Shown here piece after piece: positions 61,101 through 64,000 of a stretch of DNA of 64,000 nucleotides. Each line of letters opens with the position of its first letter. The stretch's first letter is position 1. The stretch comes from Goleter apudmare HA4340-LM2 (GTDB lineage: Bacteria; Cyanobacteriota; Cyanobacteriia; Cyanobacteriales; Nostocaceae), in the NCBI GenBank assembly GCA_019359495.1, contig JAHHHF010000092.1, positions 1-64,000 of the forward strand, written 5' to 3'. Under the pieces are notes generated by a model. It worked only from the letters and a program-made list of their open reading frames with translations, ran no database searches and was not told the origin of the DNA. The translations under genes were made by a program, and so were the position numbers.

Positions 61101-61532
61101 TTAATGCAACAGGTTGTCTGGCATCACAATCAAGGTAGTGCCTTCTCTGCGAACTACATAAACTCTTTGATCGGGTACGAGGCTCAGTTTTTCATCATCA
61201 CATCTCGCCTGCCAAGAATTCCCCTCGTATAACACCCGTCCTGTTTTACCCGCAGGAATCTCTGTTAAAGTTTCAGCTATCACTGCATCCTGAATTTTCG
61301 ATTTACGCCGTGGTGGTTGCAGAAATCGTCTTGCAACTACCACTAGCACTGTGGAAAGCAAGAGCCAAACCACAACTTGCAGCCATAAATTACCTAAACC
61401 TAATCGAGACAACAGCGCTACAACAAAAGCGCTAATCCCCATCATGAACTCAACAAAAGCCGATGGTAAGAACAGTTCCATTAAACACAAAACTGCTCCT
61501 GCTATTAGCCAGATGACGGTATAACTCGGCAT
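61101..61532 (-). CDS. NfeD-like membrane protein (short type)
   Basis: A 143-aa protein with two or three membrane segments (YTVIWLIAGAVLCLMELFLPSAFVEFMMG, SAFVVALLSRLGLGNLWLQVVVWLLLS). The soluble C-terminal OB-fold domain has KTGRVLYEGNSWQARCDDEKLSL and QRVYVVRREGTTLIV. This is the short NfeD form without the Ser protease part. It partners SPFH proteins, and the SPFH gene is directly downstream. Confidence 0.9.
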   Translation of the reverse strand: MPSYTVIWLIAGAVLCLMELFLPSAFVEFMMGISAFVVALLSRLGLGNLWLQVVVWLLLSTVLVVVARRFLQPPRRKSKIQDAVIAETLTEIPAGKTGRVLYEGNSWQARCDDEKLSLVPDQRVYVVRREGTTLIVMPDNLLH

Positions 61533-61847
61533 AGCACTATCCTAGACACTAAAATGCATGTCCACGCGTTTCTAATACTAGATACATCTCGACTCTATCT
61601 GTTTACACAAAGTGAAACAATGTTATTTTCAGCATTAATATTTGATTAATTTCCGTAACAAGATGTAGCCAGGGGTACACAAACCCAGTTTATTCTAGCC
61701 CTCAAGTCTTTGCCTGCTATATTTAATCGAAATTCACAAGTAAAAAAGAAACAGGCAACAGGGAACAGTGTAGACACGTAGCGCTTACCCAATGCCCAAT
61801 GCCCAATACTTCGACTACGCTCAGTACAAGTGCCCCATGCCCCTATT
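61533..61847. other. Divergent spacer with repeat units
   Basis: It separates the minus-strand NfeD-like gene from the plus-strand PP2C gene. From 61788 an STRR occupies the last 60 bp (below); no gene is seen. Confidence 0.5.
61788..61846. repeat. STRR with CCCAATG units and TTCGACTACGCTCAGT phrase
   Basis: CCCAATG is repeated head to tail before a CTTCGACTACGCTCAGTAC segment like that near 2650, then TGCCCCATGCCCC. The array runs into the PP2C start and makes the upstream GTG (61830) part of repeat sequence. Confidence 0.7.
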
Positions 61848-63770
61848 ATGATTTCTACTCAACAGATAATTTATTGCGTAAATCCAGACTGTACTCACCC
61901 CATCAATCCTTTGGGGAATCGTGTTTGTGACAATTGTCAAACGCCCTTAGTCCACCGCTATCTCTGGGCGACTGGCTCCCTAGCAGCACAAATTCTCCCA
62001 GGCACAAATGTTGCCAACAGATACGAGGTAATTACTGAGCAAATATGGCTGGATACTCAACCGGGACAGCCGCCTGACGTACCTGAAGAATTACCAGCAG
62101 TGGTGATTCCGTACCTCAGGCTATATCAAGAGCAGTTGCATATTCCTCAACCCTATGGCTTGACCCGCTTCCCAGAGTTAGGCGCAGATGATATTTTATT
62201 GCTAGAAAACGTGCCTATAGATCCGGCTGGACGCATTTACCCACTACTCACCGATGGGTGGATTCAAGCATCAGCCGTGCGCCAAGTTTACTGGCTGTGG
62301 CAAATTCTGCAACTGTGGTCGCCGTTATCGGAATTGGGAGTTGCTTACAGTCTGCTGATTCCCGAAAACCTGCGATTCCAAGGTTGGTGTGTACGCTTAT
62401 TGGCACTGCACCCGACACCAGAAACCGTACAACTGAGTTTGCGAGATTTAGGAGAATTTTGGCAGCCTTGGGTAACATCTGCAAAAATAGCAGTGGCTTC
62501 TCAGTTGCAGAACATAGTTCAGCAGATGTGTACTGCTGAGGTAGAGTTTGCAGAAATTAGTAAGCAACTCAATGCTTTACTTTTATCATCTGCGGCAGAA
62601 TTACCCCTCAACCTAGAAGTAGCAGGAGCCACAGATCCTGGACGAGAACTGACACAAAACGAAGACACATGCTACCCCAATGGTTATATTGACCAAGATG
62701 ATCCCCTAATGTCCCACTTGTCGATTGTTTGTGATGGTATTGGTGGACACCAAGGCGGTGAAGTTGCCAGCCAATTGGCAGTACAGTCTTTAAAGTTACA
62801 AATCCGTGCCCTACTAACAGAGGTAGCACAACAGACTGAACTCATACCACCAAACTTGTTAGAGGAGCAACTGGAGGCTAGCTTGCGGGTGGTAAATAAT
62901 GTGATCAGTGCCCGTAACGACGAACAAAAACGCCAAGGTAGAGAACGCATGGCGACAACCCTGGTGATGGCGTTACAAGTGCCGCAAAAGTTGGAGACAA
63001 GTTCGGGGAAAGAATTAGAAAATGCCCACGAACTTTATTTAGCCAATGTTGGTGATAGTCGTGCTTATTGGATTACTCGTAACTATTGCCAACGACTCAC
63101 AGTCGATGATGATGTCGCCATGCGAGAAGTCCGCTTTGCTCGCAGTTTATATCGTCAAGCACTCACTAGAGCAGATGCCAATGCCCTTACCCAAGCATTA
63201 GGGACAAAAGATGCCGCAGGCTTGCGTCTTTTGATTAGGCGCTTCATTTTAGAAGAAGACGGCGTATTACTACTGTGTTCCGATGGTTTAAGTGACAATA
63301 ACTGGGTGGAACAATCCTGGCAAGATTACGCCATCCCCGTGTTAACAGGTAAGCTGGCTTTAGAAGACGCTGTCCGCGACTGGATTAACCTCGCCAACCA
63401 AAAAAATGGTCATGATAATGTGTCGCTGGTGATGACTCTTTGCACCGTCTCCCGCGAATATTTGGTATCGATGACTCATTTGCAACTACCTGTAGAGATT
63501 GTCGAGTCAGAAGCAGAACAAGACTTCGCCTTCACAGACAGTTCCCAAGCACTGCTAGATTTAGATATCACAGCCGAAGAAGCCATAAGTCCAGTCGAAA
63601 GACCAAATCCGGGTAAGCGATTGTCCCTAGTGGGAGGATTATTAGTATTGCTTTTAGGAAGTGCAGGTTTAGGATTATTTGCTTGGTCACAACTTAATCC
63701 CCCAGGATTTCAGCAGATGTGCCGACAACTACCCCAAGGAGTGCAGCAGTTGTGTCCACCAGGTAATTAG
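61848..63770 (+). CDS. PP2C-type Ser/Thr phosphatase with zinc ribbon and C-terminal anchor
   Basis: A 640-aa protein started at ATG 61848 (MISTQQIIYCVNPDC), six codons past the repeat-derived GTG. A zinc ribbon opens it (cysteines in YCVNPDC and RVCDNCQTP). A region of about 200 residues resembling an inactive kinase-like or scaffold module follows. PP2C begins near residue 255: GATDPGRELTQNEDTCY, VCDGIGGHQGGEVAS, NVGDSRAYWITRN, LLCSDGLSDN and HDNVSLVMT, with metal aspartates retained. One membrane segment near residue 605 (LVGGLLVLLLGSAGLGLFAW) anchors it, with a short Cys-containing outer tail. The substrate is unknown. Confidence 0.9.
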   Translation: MISTQQIIYCVNPDCTHPINPLGNRVCDNCQTPLVHRYLWATGSLAAQILPGTNVANRYEVITEQIWLDTQPGQPPDVPEELPAVVIPYLRLYQEQLHIPQPYGLTRFPELGADDILLLENVPIDPAGRIYPLLTDGWIQASAVRQVYWLWQILQLWSPLSELGVAYSLLIPENLRFQGWCVRLLALHPTPETVQLSLRDLGEFWQPWVTSAKIAVASQLQNIVQQMCTAEVEFAEISKQLNALLLSSAAELPLNLEVAGATDPGRELTQNEDTCYPNGYIDQDDPLMSHLSIVCDGIGGHQGGEVASQLAVQSLKLQIRALLTEVAQQTELIPPNLLEEQLEASLRVVNNVISARNDEQKRQGRERMATTLVMALQVPQKLETSSGKELENAHELYLANVGDSRAYWITRNYCQRLTVDDDVAMREVRFARSLYRQALTRADANALTQALGTKDAAGLRLLIRRFILEEDGVLLLCSDGLSDNNWVEQSWQDYAIPVLTGKLALEDAVRDWINLANQKNGHDNVSLVMTLCTVSREYLVSMTHLQLPVEIVESEAEQDFAFTDSSQALLDLDITAEEAISPVERPNPGKRLSLVGGLLVLLLGSAGLGLFAWSQLNPPGFQQMCRQLPQGVQQLCPPGN

Positions 63771-64000
63771 TTGTTGGGCATGGGGCACGAATCAATTCAA
63801 AATTTGGACTCTTGCCCCTTGACCCTTGACAAATAACCTATTCCCTTATTGTCTACCTCCGTATTTCAGAATAAACGTCTATTTGTTGTAGAATGAAAGT
63901 TGTAGTTAAAGTGTACAGTCACAGTAAAGCGGGTTTTTCCTTGATATAGGACATTTCCAGAGCTTTCTGGGGAATTCTTTGTGATAACAAACTTATGGAA
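63771..64000. other. Window end, nothing recognised
   Basis: The last 230 bp are STRR-like CTTGCCCCTTGACCCTTGAC and AT-rich sequence with no gene start seen before the window ends. Confidence 0.5.

Overview
The window is cyanobacterial chromosome. Evidence includes photosystem and antenna factors (psbU, btpA, thf1/psb29, ndhS, a CpcT/CpeT lyase), an oxygen-dependent hemF, many HIP1 octamers (GCGATCGC, for example at 735-742), and heptanucleotide short tandem repeats (STRRs) between genes. The STRRs and the richness in multidomain signalling proteins point to a filamentous, Nostocales-like cyanobacterium. No heterocyst gene is present to prove that. No rRNA, tRNA, CRISPR array or intact insertion sequence was found.

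Layout. 0.2-5.7 kb: an alpha/beta hydrolase, two cyanobacterial unknowns, an FtsE-like ATPase, a foldback MITE-like element and a WecG/TagA-type glycosyltransferase. 6-10 kb: a decayed tnpB, a LuxR-type response regulator, and a receiver-GAF-PP2C phosphatase followed 3 nt later by an RsbW-like kinase. 10-15.6 kb: a DEAD-box helicase and rimO (minus strand), then btpA and a VKOR-thioredoxin fusion (plus strand). 16-19.4 kb: a CHASE2-PAS-GGDEF diguanylate cyclase and a small secreted protein. 19.5-28.5 kb: nadB, psbU, a DUF3120 membrane protein, uppP, a PDZ-radical SAM protein and a large secreted GHL10-like hydrolase. 28.7-35.6 kb: a tight run of sensor kinase, receiver-EAL protein and NACHT NTPase. 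35.7-41.4 kb: a PQQ-type sugar dehydrogenase lipoprotein, a cupin, a DUF2993 protein, and UDP-glucose dehydrogenase with UDP-glucuronate decarboxylase. 41.9-48.5 kb (minus strand): an antiporter-USP fusion, a HAS-barrel protein, ndhS, rodA, mrp and an SRPBCC protein. 49-55 kb: hemF, a STAS protein, a CpcT/CpeT lyase, thf1, a holin-like membrane protein, exbB-exbD and a YkvA protein. 55-64 kb: a sugar nucleotidyltransferase facing a GH15/phosphorylase-kinase-like protein, a 44-aa gene, an SPFH-NfeD pair and a zinc-ribbon PP2C phosphatase.

How the genes work together. Three themes stand out. Signalling is dense: two-component, c-di-GMP and partner-switching proteins all occur, including a kinase/receiver-EAL/NACHT trio whose EAL domain has lost its catalytic Asp pair. 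Envelope and surface polysaccharide synthesis is spread along the window (TagA-type transferase, UppP, RodA, Ugd/UXS, nucleotidyltransferase). Photosynthesis maintenance genes are interspersed. Short repeats and palindromes fill many spacers and in several places have been recruited into the ends of coding sequences.

The best candidate for an undescribed system is the 28.7-35.6 kb kinase/EAL/NACHT trio. This rests on gene order and motif reading only.
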